From NCBI RefSeq assembly GCF_015624485.1, contig NZ_CP061378.1, forward strand, positions 4,588,001-4,652,000: DNA of 64,000 nt. Reading direction: 5' to 3'. Shown here piece by piece: positions 36,658 through 48,671 of the stretch; position 1 is the first letter of the stretch, and every line of letters begins with the position of its first letter. Made by a program: the position numbers and the translations under genes. The DNA is from Bradyrhizobium genosp. L. GTDB taxonomy: Bacteria; Pseudomonadota; Alphaproteobacteria; Rhizobiales; Xanthobacteraceae. Under the pieces are notes generated by a model that saw only the letters and a list, made by a program, of their open reading frames with translations, had not been told where the DNA came from and did no database searches.

Positions 36658-37044
36658 TTAAGCGCTTGCCTCGGCCTCGACCTGACGAACCACGATGGTC
36701 AGGTGCGAGAACGGTTTGTACACACGGCCCGAACGGCCACGGCCGCGGGGCGCAAAGCGCTTCATCACGATGCCGTTGCCGACATGCGCCTCGGCGACGA
36801 CGAGATCGTCGACTTCGAGGTCATGGTTGTTCTCGGCGTTGGCGATCGCCGATTCCAGGCACTTCTTGACGTCGACCGCGATCCGCTTGCGCGAGAACTG
36901 CAGGTCGGCGAGCGCGGCCGAGGCCTTGCGGCCGCGGATCAGCTGCGCCACCAGGTTCAGCTTCTGCGGGCTGACGCGCAGCATGCGGGCGACGGCCTTG
37001 GCCTCATTGTCCGCGAGGCTACGTTCGCGCTTTGGTTTGCTCAT
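36658..37044 (-). CDS. rplV: 50S ribosomal protein L22
   Basis: A 128-residue L22 with [40 protein letters not shown] and the tunnel-lining hairpin region [20 protein letters not shown]. Its extended loop forms part of the exit tunnel constriction where macrolide and SecM-type effects occur. No deletion in the loop is seen. Confidence 0.97.
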   Translation of the reverse strand: MSKPKRERSLADNEAKAVARMLRVSPQKLNLVAQLIRGRKASAALADLQFSRKRIAVDVKKCLESAIANAENNHDLEVDDLVVAEAHVGNGIVMKRFAPRGRGRSGRVYKPFSHLTIVVRQVEAEASA

Positions 37045-37055
37045 CGTCTAATTCC

Positions 37056-37334
37056 TCAAGCCTTCTTGGCTTTCTTGTCGCCCGAGTGGCCGTGGAAGGT
37101 CCGGGTCGGCGAGAACTCGCCGAACTTGTGACCCACCATTTCCTCGTTGATCGCCACCGGCACGTGCTTCTGGCCGTTGTAGACGCCGAAGGTGAGCCCG
37201 ACGAACTGCGGCAGGATAGTGGAGCGGCGGCTCCAGATCTTGATGACGTCGTGACGGCCGGACGCACGGGCGGCATCTGCCTTCTTGAGCAGAGAACCCT
37301 CGACGAACGGGCCTTTCCAGACTGAACGAACCAT
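37056..37334 (-). CDS. rpsS: 30S ribosomal protein S19
   Basis: A 92-residue S19: [40 protein letters not shown] and [20 protein letters not shown]. It forms the B1a contact with the 50S with S13. Length equals E. coli S19. Confidence 0.98.
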   Translation of the reverse strand: MVRSVWKGPFVEGSLLKKADAARASGRHDVIKIWSRRSTILPQFVGLTFGVYNGQKHVPVAINEEMVGHKFGEFSPTRTFHGHSGDKKAKKA

Positions 37335-37346
37335 GTCCGGCGTTCC

Positions 37347-38180
37347 TTACTTCTTCCGCTTGTGGCGGCTGAGGAGAATGAATTTGTTGGTCGACTTGTT
37401 GGTACGGGTCTTCTTGCCCTTGGTCGGCTTGCCCCACGGAGTAACCGGGTGGCGACCGCCCGAGGTACGACCTTCACCACCGCCGTGCGGATGGTCGATC
37501 GGGTTCATGACGACGCCGCGGTTGTGCGGACGCCAGCCGAGCCAGCGGGTACGACCGGCCTTGCCGATCGAGATGTTCATGTGATCGGGGTTCGACACCG
37601 CGCCGATCGTGCCGCGGCAACGGCCGTGCACGAGACGCTGCTCGCCCGAGTTCAGACGGACGATCACGTAGTCGTGGTCGCGGCCGACGATCTGGGCGTA
37701 GGTGCCGGCGGAGCGCGCCAGCTGACCACCCTTGCCGATCTTCAGCTCGATGTTGTGCACGATGGTGCCGACCGGCATGTTGCCGAGCGGCATGACGTTG
37801 CCCGGCTTGACGTCGACGTAGTTGCCCGCGACGACGGTGTCGCCGGCGGCCAGGCGCTGCGGCGCCAGGATGTAGGCGAGCTCACCGTCCTGATACTTGA
37901 TCAGCGCGATGAACGCGGTGCGGTTCGGATCGTACTCCAGCCGCTCCACGACCGCCGGCACGTCCACCTTGTCGCGGCGGAAGTCGACGGTGCGGTAGGC
38001 CTTCTTGTGGCCACCGCCGCGGAAACGCACGGTGATGCGACCAGTGTTGTTGCGGCCGCCATTGCCGAGCTTGCCCTCGGTCAGCGCCTTCACCGGCTTG
38101 CCCTTGTAGAGCGCCGAACGATCGACCATGACCAGCTGGCGCTGGCCCGGCGTCGTGGGGTTAAAGGTTTTCAATGCCAT
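37347..38180 (-). CDS. rplB: 50S ribosomal protein L2
   Basis: A 277-residue L2 required for subunit joining and peptidyl transfer. Present are KRPVTPGRR-like [38 protein letters not shown] and the C-terminal signature [20 protein letters not shown] containing the histidine equal to E. coli His229. It ends with a basic tail ([11 protein letters not shown]). Confidence 0.98.
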   Translation of the reverse strand: MALKTFNPTTPGQRQLVMVDRSALYKGKPVKALTEGKLGNGGRNNTGRITVRFRGGGHKKAYRTVDFRRDKVDVPAVVERLEYDPNRTAFIALIKYQDGELAYILAPQRLAAGDTVVAGNYVDVKPGNVMPLGNMPVGTIVHNIELKIGKGGQLARSAGTYAQIVGRDHDYVIVRLNSGEQRLVHGRCRGTIGAVSNPDHMNISIGKAGRTRWLGWRPHNRGVVMNPIDHPHGGGEGRTSGGRHPVTPWGKPTKGKKTRTNKSTNKFILLSRHKRKK

Positions 38181-38192
38181 CGTCGTTACGCC

Positions 38193-38492
38193 TTATAGTC
38201 CGGTCGTCACGTCGATCCGGTGGCCCTCTTCGAGGGTCACGATCGCGCGCTTGGTGTCCGACTGCGAGCCGAGATTGCCGCGGAACACCTTGGTCTTGCC
38301 CTTGCGAACGAGAGTGTTGACGCTCTTCACCTTGACGTCGAACAGCTTCTCGACCGCTTCCTTGATCTGCGGCTTGGTCGCCTTGTCGGCGACCTTGAAC
38401 ATCACCTTGTTATGCTCGGAGGCGAAGGTCGCCTTTTCCGTCACGACGGGCGCGATGATCACGTCGTAGTGGCGCGGGTCGATGTTCTTCAT
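38193..38492 (-). CDS. rplW: 50S ribosomal protein L23
   Basis: A 99-residue L23, binding site for trigger factor and SRP at the tunnel exit. [20 protein letters not shown] and [20 protein letters not shown] are the family core, followed by [20 protein letters not shown]. Its ATG overlaps the rplD stop by 4 nt. Confidence 0.98.
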   Translation of the reverse strand: MKNIDPRHYDVIIAPVVTEKATFASEHNKVMFKVADKATKPQIKEAVEKLFDVKVKSVNTLVRKGKTKVFRGNLGSQSDTKRAIVTLEEGHRIDVTTGL

Positions 38493-39109
38493 TTGAAGCG
38501 CGCCTCCAGCGCATCAACCGCAGCCTTGGTCAGCACCAGCTTGTGGCGGCGGAGAATGTCATAGACGTTGATGCCCTGGATCGGCAGCACGTCGATGTTG
38601 GGGATGTTGCGGGCCGCGGACGCGAAACCGTTGTTGACCTCGGCGCCGTCGATGATCAGCGCATTGGTCAGCCCGAGGCCGGAGAAATGGCCGACAAGCG
38701 CCTTGGTCTTGGCTTCCGCCAGCGCCGCGCTGTCGATCACGATCAGCCCGCCGTCCTTGGCCTTGGCCGACAGCGCATGCTTGAGCGCCAGCGCGCGGAC
38801 CTTCTTCGGCAGGTCGGTCGCATGCGAGCGCACGACCGGACCGAACGCACGGCCACCGCCGCGGAACTGCGGCACGCGGGCCGAGCCGTGACGGGCGCCG
38901 CCGGTGCCCTTCTGCTTGTACATCTTCTTGCCGGTGCGCCAGACGTCGGCGCGGCCCTGGGCCTTGTGCGTGCCGGCCTGGCGCTTGTTCAGCTGCCACT
39001 GCACGCAGCGCTGGATGATGTCAGCGCGCGGCTCGAGACCGAAGATCGCGTCCGACAGCTCGACCGAGCCGGCGTCCTTGCCCTCAAGGGTGGTGACTTT
39101 CAGTTCCAT
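38489..39109 (-). CDS. rplD: 50S ribosomal protein L4
   Basis: A 206-residue L4. The tunnel loop region is intact: [20 protein letters not shown] then [20 protein letters not shown]. In E. coli L4 also controls the S10 operon; I see no matching leader before rpsJ. The start at 39109 ([14 protein letters not shown]) leaves one base after the rplC stop, and the frame to 39160 is not used. Confidence 0.97.
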   Translation of the reverse strand: MELKVTTLEGKDAGSVELSDAIFGLEPRADIIQRCVQWQLNKRQAGTHKAQGRADVWRTGKKMYKQKGTGGARHGSARVPQFRGGGRAFGPVVRSHATDLPKKVRALALKHALSAKAKDGGLIVIDSAALAEAKTKALVGHFSGLGLTNALIIDGAEVNNGFASAARNIPNIDVLPIQGINVYDILRRHKLVLTKAAVDALEARFK

Positions 39110-39110
39110 C

Positions 39111-39830
39111 TCACGCACCCTCCGTCTCGGCCACAGCCTCGGCCTCGCCGCCGCCAGCAACCTTGAACTTGCCGGGCTTCGGAGCTTCCTTCGGCAGCGG
39201 CTTCTTCACCGCGTCGCGCACCGAGATCCAGCCGCCCTTGGAGCCGGGAACGGCGCCTTCGACCAGGATCAGGCCGCGCTCGACGTCGGTCGAGACCACG
39301 CGCAGGTTGAGCGTGGTGATGCGGTCGACGCCCATGTGGCCGGGCATCTTCTTGTTCTTGAACGTCTTGCCGGGGTCCTGACGGCCACCGGTCGAACCGA
39401 TCGAACGGTGCGAGACGGATACGCCGTGGGTGGCGCGCAGACCGCCGAAATTCCAGCGCTTCATGCCGCCGGCAAATCCCTTGCCGATCGAGGTGCCGGT
39501 GACGTCGACGAACTGGCCGACCACGAAATGGTCCGCCTGGATCTCGGCGCCGACCGGGATCAGCGCGTCCTCGGACACGCGGAACTCGGCGACCTTGCGC
39601 TTCGGCTCGACCTTGGCGACCGCGAACTGGCCGCGTTCGGCCTTGGGCATGTAAACGGTCTTGCGGGCGCCAGAACCGAGCTGAAGAGCGACATAGCCGT
39701 TCTTCTCGGTGGTGCGGTGGCCCAGCACCTGGCAGTTGCCCAGCTTCAGCACGGTCACAGGGATATGCTCGCCGGCCTCTGTAAAGACCCGCGTCATCCC
39801 GACCTTCTGTGCGATCACTCCGGAGCGCAT
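39111..39830 (-). CDS. rplC: 50S ribosomal protein L3
   Basis: A 239-residue L3, an assembly initiator reaching the peptidyl-transferase centre. Seen: [40 protein letters not shown] and [20 protein letters not shown] with the Gln that PrmB methylates. An acidic/Ala-rich C-terminal tail ([15 protein letters not shown]) extends the E. coli form (209 residues). Confidence 0.97.
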   Translation of the reverse strand: MRSGVIAQKVGMTRVFTEAGEHIPVTVLKLGNCQVLGHRTTEKNGYVALQLGSGARKTVYMPKAERGQFAVAKVEPKRKVAEFRVSEDALIPVGAEIQADHFVVGQFVDVTGTSIGKGFAGGMKRWNFGGLRATHGVSVSHRSIGSTGGRQDPGKTFKNKKMPGHMGVDRITTLNLRVVSTDVERGLILVEGAVPGSKGGWISVRDAVKKPLPKEAPKPGKFKVAGGGEAEAVAETEGA

Positions 39831-39884
39831 CGGCGTGCTTCCTGTCTTTCTGTCCGCAAGCGGCGGACGTAAAAATCCAAAACC

Positions 39885-40193
39885 TTAGAGCTTGATCTCG
39901 ACGTCGACGCCGGCGGCCAGGTCGAGCTTCATCAGCGCATCGACGGTCTGCGGGGTCGGGTCGACAATGTCGAGCAGGCGCTTGTGGGTGCGCATCTCGA
40001 ATTGCTCGCGGCTCTTCTTGTCAACGTGCGGCGAACGGTTGACGGTGAACTTCTCGATGCGGGTCGGCAGCGGAATGGGTCCGCGAACCTGCGCACCGGT
40101 GCGCTTCGCCGTGTTCACGATCTCACGGGTCGACGTATCGAGGATTCGATGGTCGAACGCCTTGAGACGGATGCGAATATTTTGGCCGTTCAT
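39885..40193 (-). CDS. rpsJ: 30S ribosomal protein S10
   Basis: A 102-residue S10, also called NusE for its role in antitermination with Nus[41 protein letters not shown] and [20 protein letters not shown] match the family. It is the first gene of the S10 group, 82 nt after tuf. The gap has a hairpin repeat but no visible promoter, so it may be read from upstream. Confidence 0.98.
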
Positions 40194-40218
40194 TGCCGTA
40201 TTCTTTCTTTCGTGGGTT

Positions 40219-40258
40219 GGCGAGTAGCGAATAGCGAGTGATCCACTCGCTACTCGCC
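40219..40258. repeat. Hairpin repeat GCGAGTAGCGAA, copy 2 (tuf-rpsJ gap)
   Basis: GGCGAGTAGCGA (40219-40230) pairs perfectly with TCGCTACTCGCC (40247-40258). An alternative inner stem AGCGAGTG-ATC-CACTCGCT (40233-40251) is also perfect, so two foldings compete. The arm GGCGAGTAGCGA equals the one at 26500. There is no run of U, so simple termination is unlikely. Confidence 0.7.
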
Positions 40259-40275
40259 GTTCCCTATTCGCGTAG

Positions 40276-41466
<1,191 letters not shown>

Positions 41467-41505
41467 TTGACTCTCCGTTCAGTCGTTGATTTTCGTCAAC
41501 GACAA

Positions 41506-43578
<2,073 letters not shown>

Positions 43579-43607
43579 GGGCTGTTCCTTGGATCCGTTG
43601 GTCGCCG

Positions 43608-44078
43608 TTACCAGCGATAGTGCGAGAAGGCGCGGTTGGCTTCCGCCATCCGGTGCACGTCTTCACGCTTCTTGACGGCGTTGCCACGGTTGTTCGACGC
43701 ATCGAGCAGCTCGGCCGAGAGACGCTCCGTCATGGTCTTCTCGTTGCGATCGCGCGCAGCGGTGATCAGCCAGCGCAGGCCGAGCGCCTGACGGCGCACC
43801 GAGCGGACTTCCACCGGCACCTGGTAGGTCGCGCCGCCGACGCGGCGGGAACGCACCTCGATGGTCGGCATCACATTCTCGAGCGCCTGCTCGAACACGC
43901 CGAGCGGGTTCTGCTTGGTCTTGGACTCGATGATACCGAGCGCGCCATAGACGATGCTCTCGGCGGCAGACTTCTTGCCGTCGTACATGATAGAATTCAT
44001 GAACTTCGTAATGATGACGTTCCCGAACTTCGGATCCGGGTTCACTTCACGCTTTTCAGCAGAATGGCGACGAGACAT
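43608..44078 (-). CDS. rpsG: 30S ribosomal protein S7
   Basis: A 156-residue S7, the primary binder of the 16S 3' major domain at the tRNA exit site. Motifs: [40 protein letters not shown] and [20 protein letters not shown]. In E. coli S7 represses the str operon from a site between rpsL and rpsG; here that gap is only 15 nt, so such a site would have to overlap coding sequence. Confidence 0.98.
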   Translation of the reverse strand: MSRRHSAEKREVNPDPKFGNVIITKFMNSIMYDGKKSAAESIVYGALGIIESKTKQNPLGVFEQALENVMPTIEVRSRRVGGATYQVPVEVRSVRRQALGLRWLITAARDRNEKTMTERLSAELLDASNNRGNAVKKREDVHRMAEANRAFSHYRW

Positions 44079-44093
44079 CTTTGCTGTTCCCGC

Positions 44094-44465
44094 TTACTTC
44101 GGACGCTTCGCGCCGTACTTCGAACGACGCTGCTTACGGTTCTTGACGCCCTGGGTATCCAGCACGCCGCGGAGGATGTGGTAGCGCACGCCGGGCAAGT
44201 CCTTGACGCGGCCGCCACGGATCATCACCACCGAGTGTTCCTGAAGGTTGTGGCCTTCACCCGGGATGTAGCCGATCACCTCGAAACCGTTGGTCAGGCG
44301 CACCTTGGCGACCTTACGAAGCGCCGAGTTCGGCTTCTTCGGGGTCGTGGTGTAGACGCGCGTGCACACGCCGCGCTTCTGCGGCGACTGCTGCAGCGCC
44401 GGCACCTTCTTGCGCGACTTCTGCACTTCCCGTGGTTTTGCGATCAGCTGGTTGATCGTCGGCAT
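44094..44465 (-). CDS. rpsL: 30S ribosomal protein S12
   Basis: A 123-residue S12, a decoding-centre protein. [20 protein letters not shown] starts it. The streptomycin-resistance positions are wild type: Lys in [19 protein letters not shown] and Lys in [14 protein letters not shown]. The ATG at 44465 follows AGGGTGAAGG. The frame runs open upstream to 44597 without family similarity. A promoter lies about 400 nt upstream. Confidence 0.98.
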   Translation of the reverse strand: MPTINQLIAKPREVQKSRKKVPALQQSPQKRGVCTRVYTTTPKKPNSALRKVAKVRLTNGFEVIGYIPGEGHNLQEHSVVMIRGGRVKDLPGVRYHILRGVLDTQGVKNRKQRRSKYGAKRPK

Positions 44466-45150
44466 GTAGCCTTCACCCTTTAGTTCGCGCGGAACCTTGA
44501 GTGGTCCCGCCAATTCTTCTCGGGAAGAACCGTCCCGTACGGCCCGCTCGGCGCGGAACAAATACCCGCGCAAAGCGAAATCGCGCCAACCACTCATCGC
44601 TGAGCGGAAAGCGCTTCGACGCCACAGAGGACCGCGATCCCGAACCGATCAGCGTTCGCTGTTCAGTCCGTCACCGAGGTCATGCATCCGAACCCACTCT
44701 CAAGAGCATTTGCTCAAGAGAACCAGTATCGTCCTGGCATTGCCTAGCTATAAGCGACAGCGTTTGAGCGGCATTCGTCGAGGTTGGTGCCCGTCCGGCT
44801 GAAAAACGCCTTCGGGTGTTCCGTTCCGACGCTGGCGTTGCTCACCGCCTGTCGTTAAGTGCGCGCCTTGTATAATCGAGAGATAGTGAAGTCAAGCAAA
44901 ACGACAAGCAAAGAAACGCTTCTGGCGCTTGCGGATTCTGCATTTCTCGATCGTTCGACGCAGAGCGATTTATGACAACCGGCCTGCCCTCTGCAACCTC
45001 CTGACGCGGCCGAATCGGAGATATTATATCCGGGTAAAATAAGAATAGAAACAACTCTCCCCAGCTTCGTCGTTAAGGCATTGACCAAAACTAAGCCTTT
45101 GTTTGCCATTCGCGGGGCAAAAAATGGGGTCAAAGGTGCGGAAATCCCTG
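44466..45150. other. Gene-free region with rpsL leader and divergent control sites
   Basis: This 685-nt region has no gene I can support. It holds a minus-strand promoter at 44869-44896 and the 400-nt leader from it to rpsL. In the leader two CTCAAGAG direct repeats (44699-44706 and 44713-44720) flank a short hairpin GAGCA-TT-TGCTC. On the plus strand CTGACG-N17-TTATAT at 45001-45029 is a weak promoter candidate for the flavin monooxygenase gene at 45151. Confidence 0.5.
44869..44896 (-). promoter_or_regulatory. Candidate promoter of the rpsL operon
   Basis: Minus strand CTTGAC with TATACA after 16 nt (or TTGACT with 15). The -35 box is the exact rhizobial form. Predicted start near 44862 gives a leader of about 400 nt before rpsL, unusually long for a ribosomal operon. 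Another, nearer promoter was not found. Confidence 0.5.
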
Positions 45151-46365
45151 ATGCGGTACACGGACATCGCGATCATCGGCGGAGGTCTGGCGGGCTCGAC
45201 CGCCGCCGCGATGCTCGGGCGCGCCGGCGTCCCGACCCTGCTGATCGACCCGCACCAGGTCTATCCGTTCGATTTCCGGGTCGAGAAGATCGGCGGCGAC
45301 CTGCAGCTCGATCGATTCGCACGGACCGGCCTTGCCGAATCCGTGCTGCGCTCCGCGACGCTGGATGGCGAGAACTGGATCGCGCGATTCGGCTATCTGC
45401 TCGACCGCCAGCCCAGCCGCCAATACGGCATCATGTATGACGCGCTGATCGGCGCGATCAGGGCCGAGATGTCGGGACCGGCCGAGTTCATCTGCGACAA
45501 GGTCGTCAATGTCGCCACCGACTTCGATCGGCAGCGGCTGGTGCTCGCCAGCGGCGAGGAGATCTCGGCGCGGCTTCTGGTGCTCGCCAACGGATTGAAC
45601 GTCGGGCTGCGGCGAATGCTCGGCATCGAGCGGCTGGTGACCAGCGCCTGCCACTCGATCTCGATCGGCTTCGACCTCGTGCCGGTCGGACGCCCGACCT
45701 TCCCGTTCGCGGCCATGACCTATTTCTCGGAGCGGCCGAGCGACCTGATCCCCTACATCACGCTGTTTCCGATCGACGGCCGGATGCGCGCCAACCTCTT
45801 CACCTACCGCGCCGCCGACGACCCCTGGCTGCGCGCGATGCGGCGCAACCCTGTCGAGACGCTGAACGCGGCACTGCCGCGGCTGCGCCGGATCACCGGC
45901 GAGTTCGGCGTCGCCGGCGAGATCAAGATCCGGCCTGCCGACGTCTATGTCTCGACCGGCTATCGGCAGCCCGGCGTCGTGCTGGTCGGCGATGCCTTCG
46001 CCAGCACCTGCCCGGTTACCGGCACCGGCACCGACAAGGTGTTCACCGACGTGGCCCAGCTCTGCAACGTCCACATCCCGGCCTGGCTGGCGAGCGAAGG
46101 CATGGGCTTGGACAAGATCGCGGCGTTCTACGACGACCCGGTGAAAACCGCCTGCGACGCCTGGTCGAGGGACAAGGCGTTCAACTTCCGCAAGGTCTCG
46201 ATCGACAAGGGGCTGTACTGGGAGGCCCAGCGCTGGGCGCGCTTCTTCGGCTATCTCGGCCAAGGCTTGCTGCGCAAGGTTCGCAACCGGCCGGCGCCGC
46301 CCCCACCCACGCGTCCGGCCAGCCATTTTAGGCGGGCGCCACACGCAACCGACCGGGCGGCGTGA
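45151..46365 (+). CDS. FAD-dependent monooxygenase/oxidoreductase
   Basis: A flavoprotein of about 404 residues. The N-terminal dinucleotide fold is MRYTDIAIIGGGLAGSTAAA (GxGxxG at about residues 10-15), with the ribose-binding acidic end LLIDPHQVYPFDFR. The FAD-binding GD motif is VVLVGDAFASTCPVTGTGTD near residue 290. It looks like an aromatic-ring hydroxylase or geranylgeranyl-reductase-type enzyme; the substrate is unknown. Start at 45151 gives a compact N-terminus; ATG 45124 with a GGGG sequence before it is also possible. It is divergent from rpsL and ends 30 nt before the convergent ABC exporter gene. Confidence 0.78.
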   Translation: MRYTDIAIIGGGLAGSTAAAMLGRAGVPTLLIDPHQVYPFDFRVEKIGGDLQLDRFARTGLAESVLRSATLDGENWIARFGYLLDRQPSRQYGIMYDALIGAIRAEMSGPAEFICDKVVNVATDFDRQRLVLASGEEISARLLVLANGLNVGLRRMLGIERLVTSACHSISIGFDLVPVGRPTFPFAAMTYFSERPSDLIPYITLFPIDGRMRANLFTYRAADDPWLRAMRRNPVETLNAALPRLRRITGEFGVAGEIKIRPADVYVSTGYRQPGVVLVGDAFASTCPVTGTGTDKVFTDVAQLCNVHIPAWLASEGMGLDKIAAFYDDPVKTACDAWSRDKAFNFRKVSIDKGLYWEAQRWARFFGYLGQGLLRKVRNRPAPPPPTRPASHFRRAPHATDRAA

Positions 46366-46395
46366 TCGGACGCTGAGCTCTGCGACGAGGCTGGA

Positions 46396-48486
46396 TCACG
46401 CCTCGTCTTCATCCTCGTCTCCCTCCTCCTCGTCGTCCTCATCCTCTTCGTCGTCTTCCTCCTCGTCATCCTCATCATCGTCGTCCGCATCGGACGCATC
46501 ATGCAGGCCCTGGTCGTCCCAGAGCTTGCGATAGACGCCGTTCAGGGCGAGCAACTCGGCGTGGGAGCCGCGCTCGATCGCCCGGCCGCCCGAGATCACG
46601 ATGATTTCGTCCATCTCGACCACCGAGGTCAGGCGGTGTGTCGACCAGATCATGGTGCGTCCCTCCGCGACCCTGAGCAGCGTGCGGTTGATCGCGGCTT
46701 CCGTGGTCTGGTCGAGCGCCGAGGTCGCCTCGTCGAGCAGCAGCACCGACGGATTGCGGATGATCGCGCGCGCGATCGCAATGCGCTGGCGCTGGCCGCC
46801 CGACAGCGTGTCGCCGCGCTCGCCGACCGGCGTGTCGTATTTCTGCGGCAGGCCCATGATGAAGCGGTGGATCTCGGCCTTCTTCGCGGCGTCCACGACC
46901 TCGGCGTCGTCAGCGCCCTCCTTGCCGAGCCGGATGTTCTCGCGGATCGACATGTTGAACAGCATGTTCTCCTGGAACACGACCGCCATGTTCGCCCGCA
47001 GCGATTCCCGCGTCACCCGGCGAATGTCGACGCCGTCGATGGCGACGCGGCCTTCGTCCGGCACGTAGAGCCGCAGGATCAGGTTGATCAGCGTGCTCTT
47101 GCCGGAGCCGGAGGGTCCAACAACCGCGATGCTCTTGCCGGCATCGAGCTTGAGGCTGAGATTGTCGAGCACCGGCGTCTGCGCACCTTCGTACTGGAAG
47201 GTGACGCGCTCGAATGAGATGTCGTGGCTGATCCGCGGCAGGTCGGGGGCGCCGGGACGGTCGGCGCCGCGGGTCGGCTCGTCGAGCAGTTCCTGGATAT
47301 GGTGCACCGCTGCCGCGGCCGAGATCGACACCGGGATGAAATGCATGACGTGGGCGATGTTGTACGACACCTCCCAGAACGCGCTCTCGAAGGTGACGAA
47401 GGTGCCGACCGTGATCTGCCCCTTGGTCGCGAGGTAGGCGCCGATCGCCAGCACCACGAGGTGCAGCAACAGCACCGAGATGGTGACGGTGCGCTCCACC
47501 ATGGTCGACAGGAACATGGCGGAGGCGGCCTTGGCCCGCACGTCGCGGTTGCGCAGGGTGAACCAGCCGAGCGCGCGGCGCTGCAGGTTGAACGCCTTCA
47601 CCACCGCCTGCGCCGCGACATTCTCGGTCACAGTGCCGAGCAGCGCGGCTTCGTTCTGTTTCTGCTCGTAGTTCGCCTGCACCGCCTTCGGGGTCAGGAT
47701 GCGCGGACCGATCAGCGTGATCGGAAACACCAACAGCGCGACCGCGGCGAGCTGCCAGTTCAGGAACAGCATCAGGATGATGCCGGCGATCAATTCCAGG
47801 AACGGCAGCGCGGCGCTGTTGGCGAAGATCTTGACGGCCCCCTCGAACGCCGAGAGGTCGATCGAGAAGCGCGACAGGATCTCGCCGCGCCTGGTGCGGG
47901 CGAAATAGGCCGACGGCAGGTTCTGGACATGCTCGAAGATCCGGGTCCGCACGTCTGCGATGATGCCGGCGGCAAGCCGGGCATCCCAGCGCTCGTACCA
48001 GACCGCGATGATCGAGGTGACGATGCCGGCGACCGCGAGCACGCCGAGGATGATGTAGAGCGCACCGAAATCCTCCTCGCCGAGCGCATCGTCGATCAGG
48101 AATTTCAGGCTGAGCGGCATGATGACGTTGAACAACGTCTCGACCACGACACCGAAGGCGACGCAGGCGAGCACGGTTCGGTAGCTCGCCAGATACGGCC
48201 TGACGAAGGCAAAGAACGTCGAGAGCGCGCCGGCGGCTTCCTTGGCGGTGAAGACGACGAGGTCCTCGTCGTCATCATCGTCGAGATCGAGCTCGTCGTC
48301 CTCATCATCCTCGTCGTCATCATCGGCAGGCGCGGCTTGCGGCTTCGCAGCGGCGGGTGGCTTCGATGATTGGGCAGGCGCAGGCGATCCGGTTGCCGAG
48401 AGCTTCTTCTTCAGCTCGGGATCGTCGGCAGCAAGCTTCGGATCGTCAGATGCTGGAGGCTCAGATGCAGGAGGCTTGGACGCCAT
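46396..48486 (-). CDS. ABC exporter (fused membrane and ATPase domains) with acidic tails
   Basis: A 696-residue half-transporter. Six transmembrane helices (about residues 90-380) lead to an ATPase domain with Walker A VGPSGSGKSTLINLIL, signature DTLSGGQRQRIAIARAIIR, Walker B VLLLDEATSALDQTTE and H-loop STHRLTSV. It must dimerise. The gene's oddity is a D/E-rich run at both ends: about residues 54-76 (ADDDDEDDEDDELDLDD) and the last 34 residues (DDEEEDDEEDEDDEEEGDED). They come from trinucleotide-type repeats at 46399-46495 and 48260-48325. Such ends are not needed for transport in known relatives. It lies 185 nt downstream of the flavoprotein/methyltransferase gene on the same strand and may share its transcript. 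Confidence 0.88.
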   Translation of the reverse strand: MASKPPASEPPASDDPKLAADDPELKKKLSATGSPAPAQSSKPPAAAKPQAAPADDDDEDDEDDELDLDDDDDEDLVVFTAKEAAGALSTFFAFVRPYLASYRTVLACVAFGVVVETLFNVIMPLSLKFLIDDALGEEDFGALYIILGVLAVAGIVTSIIAVWYERWDARLAAGIIADVRTRIFEHVQNLPSAYFARTRRGEILSRFSIDLSAFEGAVKIFANSAALPFLELIAGIILMLFLNWQLAAVALLVFPITLIGPRILTPKAVQANYEQKQNEAALLGTVTENVAAQAVVKAFNLQRRALGWFTLRNRDVRAKAASAMFLSTMVERTVTISVLLLHLVVLAIGAYLATKGQITVGTFVTFESAFWEVSYNIAHVMHFIPVSISAAAAVHHIQELLDEPTRGADRPGAPDLPRISHDISFERVTFQYEGAQTPVLDNLSLKLDAGKSIAVVGPSGSGKSTLINLILRLYVPDEGRVAIDGVDIRRVTRESLRANMAVVFQENMLFNMSIRENIRLGKEGADDAEVVDAAKKAEIHRFIMGLPQKYDTPVGERGDTLSGGQRQRIAIARAIIRNPSVLLLDEATSALDQTTEAAINRTLLRVAEGRTMIWSTHRLTSVVEMDEIIVISGGRAIERGSHAELLALNGVYRKLWDDQGLHDASDADDDDEDDEEEDDEEDEDDEEEGDEDEDEA

Positions 48487-48671
48487 GAAACCAACCGTTG
48501 CTCCACGGCCGGCATGACCGCAAATCGCAGCGTGCGCTGCGGCGGCGATCCTATGCGATCAGGATGAATTCGGCAAAGCGTTTGCAGCCACTGGTGCCGT
48601 TTGCGATCGGTGGATTCGGACGGACCACTTCGCAGCTTGACGGTTTGTTGACACGACGCGCGGCGCGCCGG

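Noticed and set aside
44466..44597. N-terminal extension of rpsL
   Set aside because: S12 starts with the invariant MPTINQL at 44465, which has a ribosome site before it.
45001..45029. Plus-strand promoter CTGACG-N17-TTATAT for the monooxygenase gene
   Set aside because: The -35 box is poor and the distance to the start is long; kept only as a weak candidate in the region entry.
46399..46495. Short tandem repeats that resemble a CRISPR or satellite
   Set aside because: They are imperfect trinucleotide runs inside the ABC exporter gene coding for Asp/Glu, without spacers.
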